From contig JXTC01000003.1 of the NCBI GenBank assembly GCA_002914845.1, positions 3,748,875 through 3,812,874 on the forward strand: a stretch of DNA of 64,000 nucleotides, given 5' to 3'. Under the pieces are notes generated by a model. The model was not told the origin of the DNA and made no database searches. It saw only the letters and a program-made list of their open reading frames with translations. Shown here piece by piece: positions 1-12,675 of the stretch; position 1 is the stretch's first letter; each line of letters opens with the position of its first letter. Both the position numbers and the translations under genes were made by a program. Source of the stretch: Trema orientale (taxonomy: Eukaryota > Streptophyta > Magnoliopsida > Rosales > Cannabaceae).

Positions 1-177
1 ATTGAATTAGAGGGAAGCTAAAAATAAACATTATAAAGGAGTTTTGAAGCTTTTGTAGAATAGATAACTGCATTTTTTTGTATTTCATCGTCAATATATT
101 TCACTTGTTCATCCATTTCAATTTTTTTTTATCTTTTTTTCTACTGTTCTTTCTTTTGTTTAACTTATTTTATGTAC

Positions 178-340
178 TCAAAAAAAGGCGCGTCTACAGT
201 AGGGGCATCCCTACGTAAGGCCCTGTCTATACACTATTTGATGGGAATCTGTGTATAAACAGATTCTCTACAGATTCCCATCAAACGGTGTATAAACAGG
301 GGCCTTACGTAAGGGCGCCCCTACTATAGCCGCCTCCCTC
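178..340. mobile_element. Foldback MITE, Mutator-like
   Basis: A nearly complete palindrome of about 150 bp. The left arm begins GGCGCGTCTACAGTAGGGG near 187 and the right arm is its imperfect reverse complement, ending CTATAGCCGCC near 335. The arms of about 65 bp leave only a few bases of loop around 265. The flanks share CTCAAAAAA (178-186 and 338-346), a possible 9-bp target duplication, which is the size Mutator-type elements make. There is no coding capacity. The family call is inferred from arm structure and duplication length alone. Confidence 0.65.
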
Positions 341-535
341 AAAAAATTATTGTAAAAATATGAAAATGGTGGCTGCAATTATTTTTCTTGGATAGACCCA
401 CCCATGTGTGAAAGATCAAGAATTATCATATCTGAAAAGTCAAAGACAAAAGTTGTGGAGCTCAAAGAGAGGAATCGTAAATAAGAGAAAATCTTAATGA
501 TGAAGTAAAAAAAAAGCAGTTATCTACGCTACAAA

Positions 536-875
536 AGAAGGAAGAATCTGGAGACTCCCATTACAAAACAAACGTTCGTTTCCACTTTCGACCAAATTGT
601 AGTATTATTATAAATTCAAGGACGAATTGGTCACTTTATTTAGCTCAAGGATGAAATTGTCATCGTTTAAAAGCTTCAGGGACCACATGTGCTAAAATCC
701 CTACTGCAAAAGAAATAAGAATCTAGAGGCTACGTTACAAAACAAATGTCCATTTCCACTTTGGATCAAATTGTAGCATTATTATAAATTTAAGGATGAA
801 CTGGTCAATTTTTTTAGTTCAAGGATGAAATTGTCACCTTTTAAAAAGTTTAGAAACCACAGGTGCTAAAAACTC
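536..875. repeat. Two-copy direct repeat, about 170-180 bp unit
   Basis: Two diverged copies lie head to tail, about 536-700 and 712-875. Shared blocks include TTCCACTTT, CAAATTGTAG, ATTATTATAAATT, AAGGATGAAATTGTCA and CCACANGTGCTAAAA in the same order. No coding potential is seen. It looks like an old dispersed-repeat fragment. Confidence 0.6.
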
Positions 876-2045
876 GGTTATGAATTAGAATGTCGAATAT
901 TTCCAATTTGAGGACAATGCCAATATTTTATCAGAAGATATATAAGCATTCGAAATTAATTCAAACTTCAAACTCAAATGGTCGTAAAGTTTGAATTCTC
1001 TTTCCAAAAATAAAATAAAGAATTATTACATTTTTATTTTTTACATTTTGGTGTTTATTCACATTATATCTTGTGTGTTGGTTATTATTAACATTAACCT
1101 TCCAATTTTATACTTGTGATAAATTTATACATTATCTTGGTCAAATACAAATTTTGACCATTGAGTTTACTAGAATACTTTTTTTTTTTAAATTTAAACA
1201 TGTATATATAATAAAATATTCAAATTTAAAGCTTATTAAAAAGTAATAACTCAATTAATATTATTTAAAAAAATTAGGTTTTTGCATTTTTTAATGTAAT
1301 TTGTTATTTTAGTAGTTAATTTTAATTATGTTTAAATTTAATCCTTTTTACATATATATCTTTAACTTTTAAAAAGGTATTTTAGTAAACTAAATGGTCA
1401 AAATTGATGTTCGACCCTAAAAAAGTATAAATTTATGGGAAAAAGATACCTAGTACTTCTTTTTGATAAATAATACTAAAAATACTATATCCAAACTTTT
1501 ACTTATTTTTGTACTATAATTTTTTTAGAAAAATAACAAATTCTTGCTAAGAAAGACCTAATAACATCTTAAAATTTCTATTTTTTCTTGTTTCTTTTTG
1601 CTACTAGTTTACTTGTAGCTGATTACTCTTAAAACTAATTACCAATTTATTATTAGAAATCATAAATTAATTAATTTTTAGAAATTAGAAACTAAATTGA
1701 TTACTAAAGACTAACAATTATATTGATTTTCACCATAAATATCATAACTACTTAGTTAATAAAAACTGAAAACCAAATTAGTTTTTATCATAAACAGTAA
1801 AACTATTTGGTTAATTCAATTATTGATTACTAGAAACTAATTTGGTTATTGGAAATTAGTTGCCAGAATCCAAAAATTAATATATATTTCTATTGCTTTT
1901 ACTTCAAAAATATAATTACTTAATTTGAGAACTTGATCATATTCTTCAGCGTTCTTGTTCAATGCCTCACTCAATTCTTACTATAGGACATTCTTCAAAA
2001 ATGAAATTACAATAGCTTTCATGAAACTTTCATTATAACTTATGA
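876..2045. other. AT-rich intergenic DNA
   Basis: Very AT-rich with many short homopolymers. Degenerate repetition of TTGGTTACTAGAAACTAA-like words occurs around 1640-1870. I see no gene, RNA or intact transposon. Confidence 0.5.
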
Positions 2046-2435
2046 TTTGAAAAAGAAACCATAATGGTTTCTAGGAAATTTTTGTGGTTTTCTGTGATTT
2101 ACTTAGTTACAGGGCATTCTACTGTGATTTATTTAGCTACAGGACATTCTGCAAAAAGAAAACCACAATGATTTTCTGGAAATATTCATGGTTTCATGTG
2201 ATTTACTTATGTACAGGGCATTCGGCTAAAGGAAATCAAATTAGTTTCTAAGAAACCTTTGTGCTTTTCTATGATTTACTTACGTATAAGACTTTCGGCC
2301 AAAGGAAACCAAACTGGTTTCTAGGAAACCTTTGTGGTTTCCTGTGATTTACTTACTTACAGAATATTCCGCTAATAAGAAACCAAATTAAACCAAATTG
2401 GTTTCTAGGAAATCTTTGTGGTTTTCTGTAAAAAA
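2046..2435. repeat. Minisatellite, about 80-bp unit
   Basis: About five diverged tandem units. Each contains AAACCAAANTGGTTTCTAGG, then TTTGTGGTTTTCTGTGATTTAC, then a word like TTACAGGGCATTC. The units differ by small indels and substitutions, so the array is not recent. No coding role is apparent. Confidence 0.7.
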
Positions 2436-3420
2436 AAAAACGATGACTTATTTACTAAAATACCACCACATTTTCTAACTTTCAAAGTATTTAGAAAAAT
2501 GCCATAAAAAGTCGTATGGATTTTTATTATTTTTGAAAGGTCGTAAATTTGGTAATATTTTTTGAAAAATAAGTGTAAATATCCAAAATCCTAAATTTAT
2601 TATAAAATCTAAATATAAATTTCAATATTAATAATAACAAAACTGCAAGTTTCAAATTGAACAAACAATTAAAATACAAAATACAAAAATGTAACTAACT
2701 CATAAAATAAAATAAAATCCGGACGTCTACTATCGCACCTAAATTTTAATAATAATGCAATGCTACCTCAAATGTGTTGTATAAAGTTATAAGCTATGTT
2801 AGAATGAGTGAACGAGTTTTAAAGGACAATAATTTAGCCGGAAAAAAAGGGACTAAAAAGTAAACAAAAATTTACTCTAAGTACAAGACATAGAATTCTT
2901 ATTATGTCAAGTCAAAGGGAAAAAAAAAACAAAACAAAATCACACAAATTAGGAGTGGTAATTTATGTCAGCGAGTAGTGTTTATGTAGTGTTAATGTCT
3001 ATATATCAGTATATACCTCAAACCGATTCTGACTCATTTAAAAATTGTGTCAGAAATTCTAATCCGAACCTAATCTCTAAATCGGGAAACTTTTTATATA
3101 ATTACTCTGTTTTGATTCAAATATATATGGATTACCATTATTTAATATTAAAAATAACAATAAAACTCAAGTTACTCCAATATTACAAGGAAAATTGAAC
3201 ATTCACTTATCTCCTAAACCGTGTAACCTCTAAATTCTACAGTTATATCCGTACGATTTCTTTCTTTATTCGTTTAAACTATCCCAAACTAAACTATTTC
3301 AAAACAATAATGACACCATTAAATACTAATTGAGACCCCTGAATGCTTATTTCGACTAAATACGATAGACTGTTGCTTGATTATTTATAACCCCTAAATC
3401 GTAAAATCTTTTGTATAATT
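2436..3420. other. AT-rich intergenic DNA
   Basis: No gene or clear transposon. A 77-codon open frame at 2965-3198 has the composition of random AT-rich DNA and no recognisable domain. Confidence 0.5.
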
Positions 3421-3424
3421 ACCT

Positions 3425-3850
3425 TGAGTTAACCTGATACGACATGTTTGAACTGTTTATCCAAATGGATCATATTCACATCAAGTCAACCTGACACGAC
3501 TCATTAACCTGTAAAAATCTAAATTAGCTAAAATAATTTTTTAACACATTTAACATAAATTCATACATATTTTATGACCTTAATATATTTACTAAAAATA
3601 AATTGAAACCACATAAAATCTCAATATATGTGCATAATAAAGTCTTAAAAATATACTAATATTTTCAAATTAGTATTACACGAGTCATAAATAGGTTGAC
3701 CTGAAATTGAACAATTTAATAAATGGGTCATTGCGGTCAGTTTCGGGTTGGCGGTCAACCTGATCTGACCCGACCCGTTTAATGAATGGGCTTACGGGTT
3801 CAACCCGATTTTGACCTGAACCCATTTAAAGCAAACTCAAATTCGCTAAC
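3425..3850. repeat. Dispersed repeat rich in TGACCCGACCCG words
   Basis: The stretch carries repeated gggt/accc words in both orientations, for example CAACCTGACACGACTCATTAA near 3487, a partly inverted match near 3680 (ACGAGTCATAAATAGGTTG), and GACCCGACCCGTTTAATGAATGGG near 3767. Such motifs mark a common class of non-coding plant dispersed repeats. I cannot assign a superfamily. Confidence 0.4.
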
Positions 3851-3859
3851 TCCGTTTGG

Positions 3860-5215
3860 ATTTTGAGTCTTGTTTTTATGTCATGTCACAAATTGTCAAC
3901 CTTAATACAAATGTCTTCTATTGTGTAGATTTTGACTACCACAAATAACTGATCGCAAAATTGGCCAAATGGCTATAAAAGACATCTAATTCATTGAAAA
4001 AAGATACTATCCACTATAGTGTATTTATCAAATCTCAACGTGATGTTGTATTTTATTATGTAGTCTCTTATTTATAAATTTAGAAAAATCTACTCATTCT
4101 CATCTATATAATGAGGCTTAGTCTCATTGTTTGACGCACACAACTCCTTCACATGCATAGTTATTACGCCAAAATTTATCCTCAAAGCTTTCACCTTGAA
4201 CCATGCTAAATTTCTGAAACTGTCTGTGTCCTTTACTAATTTATTATTTTTTACGTATTTCATTTATAATATCTTATTACAATTATTTATTTGACAAAAC
4301 CTTCATCAATATCTTCCAACTACCTCTTCAATTTAGAGTCGAAAGAAAAAAAAAAAAAACTACTTCAATAGTTGGTAAATAAAACTTACTCTAGTGCAAG
4401 ACAAAGAATTCTTACTCACTCGGTTAAAATCAGGAAAGATGTCAAGTTGAAGAAAAAGAAAAAAAAAAAAGAAAAGACAAAGGTCTTCAAACTATCTCCT
4501 CGATTCAGAGATAGGGAAAAAAAACAAACAGCAAACTACCTCTTCGAAAGTGTTGGTAAAGTAAAAAAAAATAAAAAATAAAGAAATTACGGTGTAGAAT
4601 TTTACCCATGTGTTCTTAAGAAAAATAAATAAATATATAGCAGAATGTGCCCATATATAATCATAAATCATGTACCCATATAATCATTTTCATACTCTGA
4701 TTTAAATAGGCAAATATAAGGTTAAAATAGATTTAGTAGAATTATTTCTTCTACTTTATGACGCGTTTTTTATTTTTTTGGCCTCTTCTTAGAGGTCAAT
4801 GTTTGAATATTGTTTAACAAGGGTATAAGTATAACTGGTATTTTTGCACATATAAATTTTGTTATAATTCATTCATAAACAAAAAAAGAAAAAGAAAAAT
4901 CAAATTATTGCTGACAGAGAAAAATTTCGAATTACAACCCCAAATGAAAAACAAAAGAAAATATATATATAATTATCTAAATATAAATTTTATGCATAGA
5001 AAAAGCAAATCAAGAAGAAACTTTGAAATTTATCAATTTATTAAGGGATAACTACTAAAATATACCCTGAAATATGATCTTTCTGTAATTTTAATCTTGT
5101 CTTTTGACTTGTACAAAATTATACCCCTACAATTTAAATTTTTACAAATTTTTACATTATGTGGTGATTTGTGCTAATAATTTTAAGTTATTTTTCAATA
5201 ATTTTTATGTTAATC
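3860..5215. other. AT-rich intergenic DNA
   Basis: Contains A-rich and purine-rich tracts. A lysine-rich open frame at 4372-4581 is translated poly-purine rather than a gene. No exon structure or transposon is seen. Confidence 0.5.
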
Positions 5216-5218
5216 AAA

Positions 5219-5775
5219 AGGACAAAAATATCGATATCATCGAAAATTTTCGAAAAATCACGAAAATCTCAAATAATTGCCTAAAGCTGTAGAATTACTT
5301 AATAAAATTTTAAAAAATGCTTAAGCATTCAATAATTCATCAATTAAAGTAGCTTTCTTACAAAAAAAAAGCATACATATTAGAAATATATAGCATATAA
5401 CTTGATGTAGTGCATCATTTTTTAATAATTATTCCCATTAGCAAATACTTATTCTTTTTTTTTTTTTCAGCCTGAAGAAGTGTATTTGCCATATATGGTG
5501 TATTTGAAAGTGAAAAAAAAATGTTCAAAATGTTTTTTTTTTTGTAAAAATTATGATATTGATGATATTTACCGATATTTGACCTAAATTTCCACGTTTC
5601 TTTCATGAACAAAATAAGCGAAATTGATATCAAACCTGATATTTACTGATATTTCTCTGAAATTTTTCCGAAATTTTGATAGATTTTTCTTGCACGTTGT
5701 ACTTATACTGGACCTCTTTCTGAAGCAAAATTTTGGCCGAAATATCACTGATAATGTCGATTTTTTCGTCATTAG
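5219..5775. repeat. GATATTT-rich repeat with degenerate inverted ends
   Basis: The left end (AAAAATATCGATATCATCGAAAA near 5223) is roughly the reverse complement of the right end (TCACTGATAATGTCGATTTTTTCG near 5746). The interior repeats GATATTTACCGATATTT-like words. This looks like a non-autonomous dispersed repeat; the class is unknown. Confidence 0.4.
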
Positions 5776-6104
5776 TTAGTTAACAGATAAGATATCCTCA
5801 ATTCGGATCCGTGTTTACTAAAAAAAGGTCAATTTATACGCAAAATATATAAATTTGTAGAAATTTAAAATAAAATTATAATTTTGACATCACACAAACT
5901 AGATGGGTTGCACGTGCTTTGCACATGCAATGCTATTATGTATAGGAGAACAAACTAAAATAATGTTTTGACTATTAATAGAGCCTATTGATTCCAAAAA
6001 AGAACAAAAAAGAAAAAAAGAAAAAGAATTAGCTAAAGGAAATAATAACTTAGATCAAATTTGAGCTTTGCCTCTTTTATATGTGGTGGTATAGATAGAT
6101 AGAT

Positions 6105-6773
6105 AGGGAAATTGGCAGCAAAAGTTCTCAATCTTTACCATCTTTGGTATTTAGATCCCCAATTTTTATTTTGTGGCATTTAAATCCCCAACCTCCTAAT
6201 TCACTTGCACTTGTTAGTCTTTCTCTCACTTCCGTTTGTCTTCCATGTTAAATGGATCATGTTTAATGCAAATGGCCCATTTGAGAGGGTTATTTAGGCA
6301 AAAACGCTGTTTATGTAAGTTCCCTCACCTAACTCCGAATTTAGTTCCCAAGTAGAGCTCTCTTGTTCTCTCACTCCATAACTTTTTTCCTCAAAATATT
6401 TGAAACTCGTACACGAACAAACACATAGCTTACCGTAATAGGGTAGTTTATTATTCTTAAGACTTGGGACCCCTATTTTTTCATTCCTAAAAGATGCACC
6501 TGTAATATTATTAAGATGCGGTTAGTGTTATAATATTGCTGCAAAAGAATATGCGGTACAAATAGGTCTTTGAAAGGATCTATGAGATTGTTACAAAACA
6601 AGCAAGATCATACAGAAAATTTGATCATTCAACGTGGAAAGAAACGGAAGTGCGGGAGGGACTAATGGGTGCAATTGGACTGGGAAACTGGGGATTTAAA
6701 TGCCGAAAAATAAAGGCTGGGGACCTAAATGCCAAAAGAAGTAAAGATTGAGGACTTTTTCTGCCAATTAGGC
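6105..6773. mobile_element. Non-autonomous DNA element with about 140-bp inverted ends
   Basis: The left end reads ATTGGCAGCAAAAGTTCTCAATC from 6111. The right end, ending near 6771, is its reverse complement with scattered mismatches, and pairing extends about 140 bp inward to the CACTTCCGTTT word. Long inverted ends and no transposase suggest a non-autonomous Mutator-like element. I could not fix a target duplication because the left flank is a GATA repeat. It ends roughly 150 bp before the likely LSD1 leader. A fragment of similar sequence lies near 62520. Confidence 0.65.
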
Positions 6774-6899
6774 GATAGAAAGATGACAACGACGTATAAA
6801 CAAATCCAATTATCCACAGCTTAAAAATATAAATATAAAATAAAAAACCGACTTCTTGGGCTTTGACCGATATCCTGTGCCGTGTATGCTTGGGGCGAC

Positions 6900-7162
6900 T
6901 TTTTTAACCGCGGATCTCCCAAGTCCTAACTCCCAAGTTAGCGTCNTGTATATTCAATTTCACGCGGCCTTCTCGACCATTCTTGGGACTATTTCAGGTT
7001 TTCAATCTCGACTCCGATTTCGAATTTGTTGAATTTTCAGATTTTGTTTTCTTCATCGTTTACATTTATAATTTATTTATTTATAGCGATTCGATTTCAT
7101 CGAATAAAGCTTGAACTGTCTGTACCAAGGGGTTATAAAGATCGAATTTTGATCGGAATCAG
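6900..7162 (+). promoter_or_regulatory. Probable LSD1 5' leader exon
   Basis: A more GC-balanced stretch with a good splice donor (AATCAG|GTATATT) after 7162 and no long open frame. The first coding exon of LSD1 begins with an acceptor at 8227 and only two leader bases before its ATG, so an upstream leader exon is required. The transcription start is not determined. An alternative donor is at 6998. One ambiguous base lies at 6946. Confidence 0.45.
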
Positions 7163-8229
7163 GTATATTGGGCTGTTTTTTTTATTTTCTGTTATTATTT
7201 TAATTATTTTATTGGGTTTGATTTGGATGAAGGTAAAAGGAGTTTTTTAATTTGACTCGCTTTGAAATTTTCTGTGTTCTTTGATATATATATATATATG
7301 GAGGACTTCAATGGTTACAATTTTTTTGGGTTTAAGTTTTGTTTAGATTATATTTAGAATTGTATTGCTCAGCTTACAAATTTGGGGCTTTGGGTAAAGT
7401 AGATTGCTTTGAATACAAATTGGGCTATTGTTTTTAATTATTATTATTTTTTTATTTTTACTTTATAAAGCATTTGGATTACTGTTATATATGGTCTCGA
7501 TATGTGTAATGTAAACTTTTAACTGGGATTTCATATTGTTTTTTGAGATGGTGAGGAAAGAGACCTGTGATTTTAGGTTTTGGGTGTTGTGAATTTTGAG
7601 TTATACAAGTTTCAGTTTAGGAACAGGGTGCAGGTATAGTAATATTTCAGTCCAGTCCCATGTTTAGGATGCGAAAAGACTCAAAACAGCTCTTAATTAA
7701 GAGCTTAGATAGGGATAATTATATCCCATCTAAAGGGTGGATTAGGATAAGAATGGGAGGTCTCAAGTTCAATCTCTGTCCACCTTGATTTTGACCTGAA
7801 ATATCGCAAGCTTAATGTTCCCAATGATCTGATCATTAGAGAGGAAGAAGTTATTTGCATTTCTCCCGGTGGCTTCTCTATTTATATATTCCTTTAATTT
7901 ATTTAGGTTTTCTTCCTGTAAGTGATAGCAGCCATTTAATCATCTCCAACATTTTATTTTGGATTCTTTTATTTTAACTTATTTTGATTTTTCCATATTC
8001 TTTTAGATGTAATCTATATTTTTTTTTTTTCCGGTTTCCAACTACGTTATGTCATACTTCTTTTGGTTGTATAATTGTGGTCTGTGGTTTTTTTTTTTTT
8101 CATTCTTAATGNGAGAGAGACAAAAAATTGAATGGGATATTTTCATGGCTTTATGTCACTGCTATAATCCTTTATGAAGTTCTCTCGGTAAAGCTTTAAT
8201 GCATGTGTCTACCTTTTTATGTGGCAGTT

Positions 8230-11200
8230 ATGCAGAGCCAGCTTGTGTGTAACGGGTGTAGGAGCATTCTTCTTTATCCCAGAGGAGCTACTAATGTTTG
8301 CTGTGCAATATGCAACACTATTACATCAGTCCCCCCTCCCGGTATGTTTCTTTTCTAGTGTTTCCTGTATTTCAATGACAAATTTGTAAGGATCAGATGA
8401 TTAGGTGGATACGTTATAGCTTTAAAAGATACAACGCATGAATGGAGTAAAATACAGTGGTAGAGATAATATTATTGGTGCTTTAGCTGTTTCAAAACAT
8501 TGATGAAAGAAATAACTTTTTTATTTTCTTTTTTCCAAAAAAAAAAGATCAAAGCTTCACTCTTGAGTGTACTCTCTTAAGGGTGCACTCATAAGTTCTA
8601 TAAACTGTTGTAAAGATTTCTGTCCCTTAGAAAAACTGCAGTATTGCACATTTTTTACAATGAAAAGGATTGAAGAAGATACAAAAATGAAGTGGTCAAC
8701 AAGATAATGAGAGATAAAAAGATGGTGGGATGCTGGTCTACAAATATAAATATCTCTCTTTCCTTTTGCTTCAGCCTCTTTTCTATTGCTTTGTATGTTT
8801 ATATATATTTTTTAATTTTAGTTACTGTATCAAGAGAAGACATAATTAGACATAGTGAGATCAAACATGAAAGTCAACCTGTTTAGTGCAAGTTTTCTAG
8901 TTGCCTTGTTAGTAATGGAGGGACAAATGTGTCGAAAAAGTTAAAATACAGGGTCGTTGACTTTGTAATTTTATCTTGTTTTTCCTTTTCTGTGACAACT
9001 CTTAGTGGAGAATGTGCGGATTCATCTGGAGAGGGAAAAAGAAGCTAAAGTCTTCCATGCATATCATATCAAACTACTTGCTTAATTATTAGTTATGAGA
9101 ACATTAGTCATATTTAATTCTTTAAGACAATTTTGGTCCAAAATCAGAATTCCACTTTGCAGGTATTATTACCAAGATCCTTTAGGTCATCTCTTCAGCC
9201 GTTGTGTCCTTTTCAGCCTAGCAGTCCACTGTTGTTTTAAGCAGATGCTGACTCTAAGGGTATGTTTAGTAGGAGAGATTGAAACAGGAAGGAGGGAGAG
9301 GTATATAACCAGAGGAAGGGGAGGACCTTTCTCTTATTATGTTTTGTATGAGAGGAAAGGGAGAACAAAAATCACCTCCTTTGTTTGGTATGAAAATAAA
9401 GGTGGACGGAAGGAAATATTTATTTGCAGATATAAATTTTTTTGCATAATTAGTGTTAATGTTTATTGTATTGTAACTTTATTTAGGTTAAGTGGTTATT
9501 TTACTTGGTTGATTAGTTTACATTAGTTTCCTTTCTCCCCCCTCCATAACATGTCCAATCTTGGTTTGTATTGTGTTGTCACTTTAATTTATTAACTCTC
9601 CTCAAAGCTTAACCAAACAGGAGTGAGCCGACATTGGCTTTTATATTGTTATTACTCCCCATTCATGTGTTGGCTTAGAGAATTTGCAAGTTTCACAGAA
9701 AATAAAAGGGAGTTCAATTAAGATTTTGTTGGTTTAAAATCCCTGCAGGGATGGAAATGGCACAACTTATTTGTGGGGGCTGCAGGACGTTGTTAATGTA
9801 TACACGTGGGGCAACAAGTGTTAGATGCTCTTGCTGTCATACAGTGAATCTTGCACCAGGTGCAGTATATGTTATCTTGTGCATTTTTGCCGTAAATGAT
9901 GGAGATTGTAAAAAGAATTTAAGCACTTATTTTAGGCGTAAATATAGGGCTAAATCATAGGATATTATTTATTTATTAGGATAATTGTTTTGGTTTGTCT
10001 ATTAGGAGTTATTAGAATTTTAGTAGGATTTGAAGTATTTTATTTAGTTTTTTAGTCAAATTAAGATTTATCATTCATCTATTCTACAAATAGGGCATTA
10101 GTGTGTTCGTAACTTTACACAATGGTTTTGAATTAATAAATTACAAGTTTTCTCTCTCCAATATTCTTCTAGTTCTATCTCTAAATTCTCTCATCTTCTC
10201 ACTAAATCTCCTCTTCCTCTTCTTTTCTCTTTCTTCTTCCTTTTCCTCTCCTAGTGCTACATCAATTTGTACTTAAAGTCGTAAAATTTGTCTCATTACC
10301 TCATGACATTGCAAATCATATTCTGATTGCCTGAATAGTTTTCAGATTGTATTCATATTTGGGAGCACAGGAAGTCTGATCACGTTATATATTTATTACA
10401 ACTTTAAGTTCAGTTTTTAGGCTCATGATACTGCTTTAGGAGTTCTGGTAAATAACGTTAAAGACAACATCATCATCAATTTCTCATTGGAAATGTCTGT
10501 CTCTTCTAAAAATGTGACATCATTCTTTTAAGAGATTTGGTAGCAGTTATTCTGAAAGCATATCATTTGTTTCTAACTCAAAATTCATCTATTCAATGAG
10601 CAAACAATAGAGGAAGAGTTTGATTCCACAGCTGTTACTAAAATCTCATAAATCGCTCCGTTGGTAACTTATTGTTATCCACAAATTCATATTTCTTTTA
10701 GAAGCTACCTTAAGTTTGAGTCTCTCATGCTTTCCTGGACCACGCATTGAATACTTCTTAAGGTTTAAGAAATATTTTTATATATGATTTTAAATATGCT
10801 TTTGGTTTATTGCTTCCCTTTATGTTCATTTTACATTGGATTTGCAAATCCTTCTGGGGAATGTAATTGTTCCCTTCAATGTTAATTTGGTTTTTCTTCC
10901 CTGCTTTATACACTCGTCTGCTGACTTATCCTTTTCTTTGTTGTATGACTGAAAAGGATCCAATCAGGTGGCTCATGTTAACTGTGGGAGGTGCCAGACG
11001 ACACTCATGTATCCGTATGGAGCCCCATCAGTAAAATGTGCAGTTTGTCAGTATGTTACAAATGTTGGTGTAAGTACAATTGACCTTGATTAGTCTTTGG
11101 TAGAACACTTTTTACATTTGAAATTACTTCTCACAGAATGTTTGGCAAAGATTAACCATTGTTTAGTTTCAGTGCTCTCATTTGTGACTCGGTTAAAAGC

Positions 11201-12675
11201 TTGTGATGTTGCTACTCTTTATATAATAAACATCTTTTTCCTCATTGTATAGTTGACATTTTTTTTTTGATTTGAAGTAAGATAATCATGTAGGTTTGAC
11301 ATGTTTAAACTCTAGAAACTTATTCTGTTTCGATGAGTGGTCGCTCACATGTTATATCTAGGTAGTTGTTTGTGAATCCAAAATTTGGTTGTCTTGATGG
11401 TCTGTAGTTCTGATGCTTTGTCATTGACGATATATGTTTAAACTATGGTAGAAATAATTCCATTCCACTAAAATATAAATATATATATTTGTATATATAT
11501 ATACTTAATAGATATGCCATTCCTTGATGATGCATCATTTTCAGTATTTATCATTATCACTGGGGTGGCTGTTTTGCCATGTTCCCATGTTTTATGAAAA
11601 ACATACGCTGCTTAATTTTATTGTTTCTTTTCTTCCCACTATTATTTAGAAAATAACCCTTAAAGATTGCAATTAAAATTTTCTTTTCCCTGACACTGCT
11701 CTTGCTACCTAAATTTTGGAAATTCTGTACCTTTGGTTCTCCTCTTTTAGCCTTTTCAAACCCGAAACACAACCAACATTGAAGAGACATTTAAACCATG
11801 TATATATCTTTTTTGTTCTTATGATTTTAGTGAAATTAGTTTTTATTCTTTGTTTGAATACCAGTATTTAGGATACATTTTCGTGTGAAAATAGGTTCAT
11901 ATTTAGGATTTTTGGTTATTGGATTTCTAGGGTTTTTTTTTTTTTTTTTAAATTTCTTGGAATAATATTTAACTGAGTGTGAGCAGGCAAAGGAGTATTG
12001 TATTATTACTAATTATAAACTGAAACCAAAGTGTTCCGCTGAATTTAGTCGTCTCTGAGTGCTTCTCAACTAAAGTCGGCATCATTCATGTACCGTTATC
12101 CTGGTGTATGTATTTGCTGTGCTGAGAGTTTATTGTTTGCATCTGCTTTCTCTCTCACCAATACCTCATTTGCTTGCATGATTCATGAACTATGCTTGTT
12201 GTTTATGCATTTTCTGTGTTGAGGGTTTATTTAATATTATTATGTTTTGCATCTTCTCTCTCTCACCAATACTTCAATTTCACAGATGGGCAACATGAGA
12301 GTTCCAATTCCTGTGCACAGACCCAATGGGACCAATCCCGGAACGATGCCCTCCACTTCAGCTGTAAGTTCTTGAACCTTTCCTTGGACTCCTACATGAC
12401 AAAATGTACAATAATGGTTTTCTTTCTAAACTATTGGTTGCCATTTCTTGAATTCCCTAGCCAATGCCTCATTCACAAAGCCAAACTGTTGTGGTTGAGA
12501 ACCCCATGTCTGTTGACGAAAGTGGCAAACTGGTTAGTCTCAATTGTCCATTTCCTTCTGATCCTTTTTTTTTTTTTTTTACCTCCAACTTGATTGGATT
12601 TATTTTTATTTTTATATTTTTTCAATCTCACAGGTGAGCAATGTGGTCGTTGGGGTTACAACGGAAAAGAAATAA
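8230..12675 (+). CDS. LSD1: LSD1-type zinc-finger protein (cell-death regulator)
   Basis: Six coding exons: 8230-8341, 9749-9859, 10957-11069, 12286-12363, 12461-12532 and 12634-12675. They sum to 528 nt (175 aa), with GT-AG introns. The protein has three LSD1-class zinc fingers of the form CxxCRxxLxYPRGAxxVxCxxC: C7/C10/C25/C28, C46/C49/C64/C67 and C84/C87/C102/C105. A Pro/Ser/Thr-rich linker and a conserved tail ([15 protein letters not shown], then VSNVVVGVT) follow. In Arabidopsis LSD1 this architecture makes a plant-specific nuclear/cytosolic regulator that restrains superoxide-driven cell death and binds bZIP10 and metacaspases. Finger 1 has Cys24 where Arg is usual, a likely tolerated change. 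The tail points to LSD1 rather than the paralogue LOL1. The ATG two bases after the exon 1 acceptor is the family start. Open frames at 9095-9526 and 12192-12593 include intron sequence and are not separate genes. Confidence 0.95.
9250..9628. mobile_element. Possible hAT-like MITE in LSD1 intron 1
   Basis: The left end (GGGTATGTTTAGTAGGAGAG) and the reverse complement of the right end (CTCCTGTTTGGTTAAGC...GGAGAG) share a degenerate inverted core. The interior is purine-rich on the left and pyrimidine-rich on the right, as in a foldback. No transposase is present and no target duplication was confirmed. Confidence 0.35.

Noticed and set aside
4372-4581. Lysine-rich 69-codon open frame
   Set aside because: Translated purine tract with no conserved features; lies in repeat-rich DNA.
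7740-7790. tRNA-like B box (AAGTTCAATCTCTG) in LSD1 intron
   Set aside because: No convincing A box or cloverleaf stems at proper spacing; could be a decayed SINE but not supportable.
9095-9526. 143-codon open frame in the LSD1 region
   Set aside because: It lies wholly in intron 1 over a possible MITE and has no domain.
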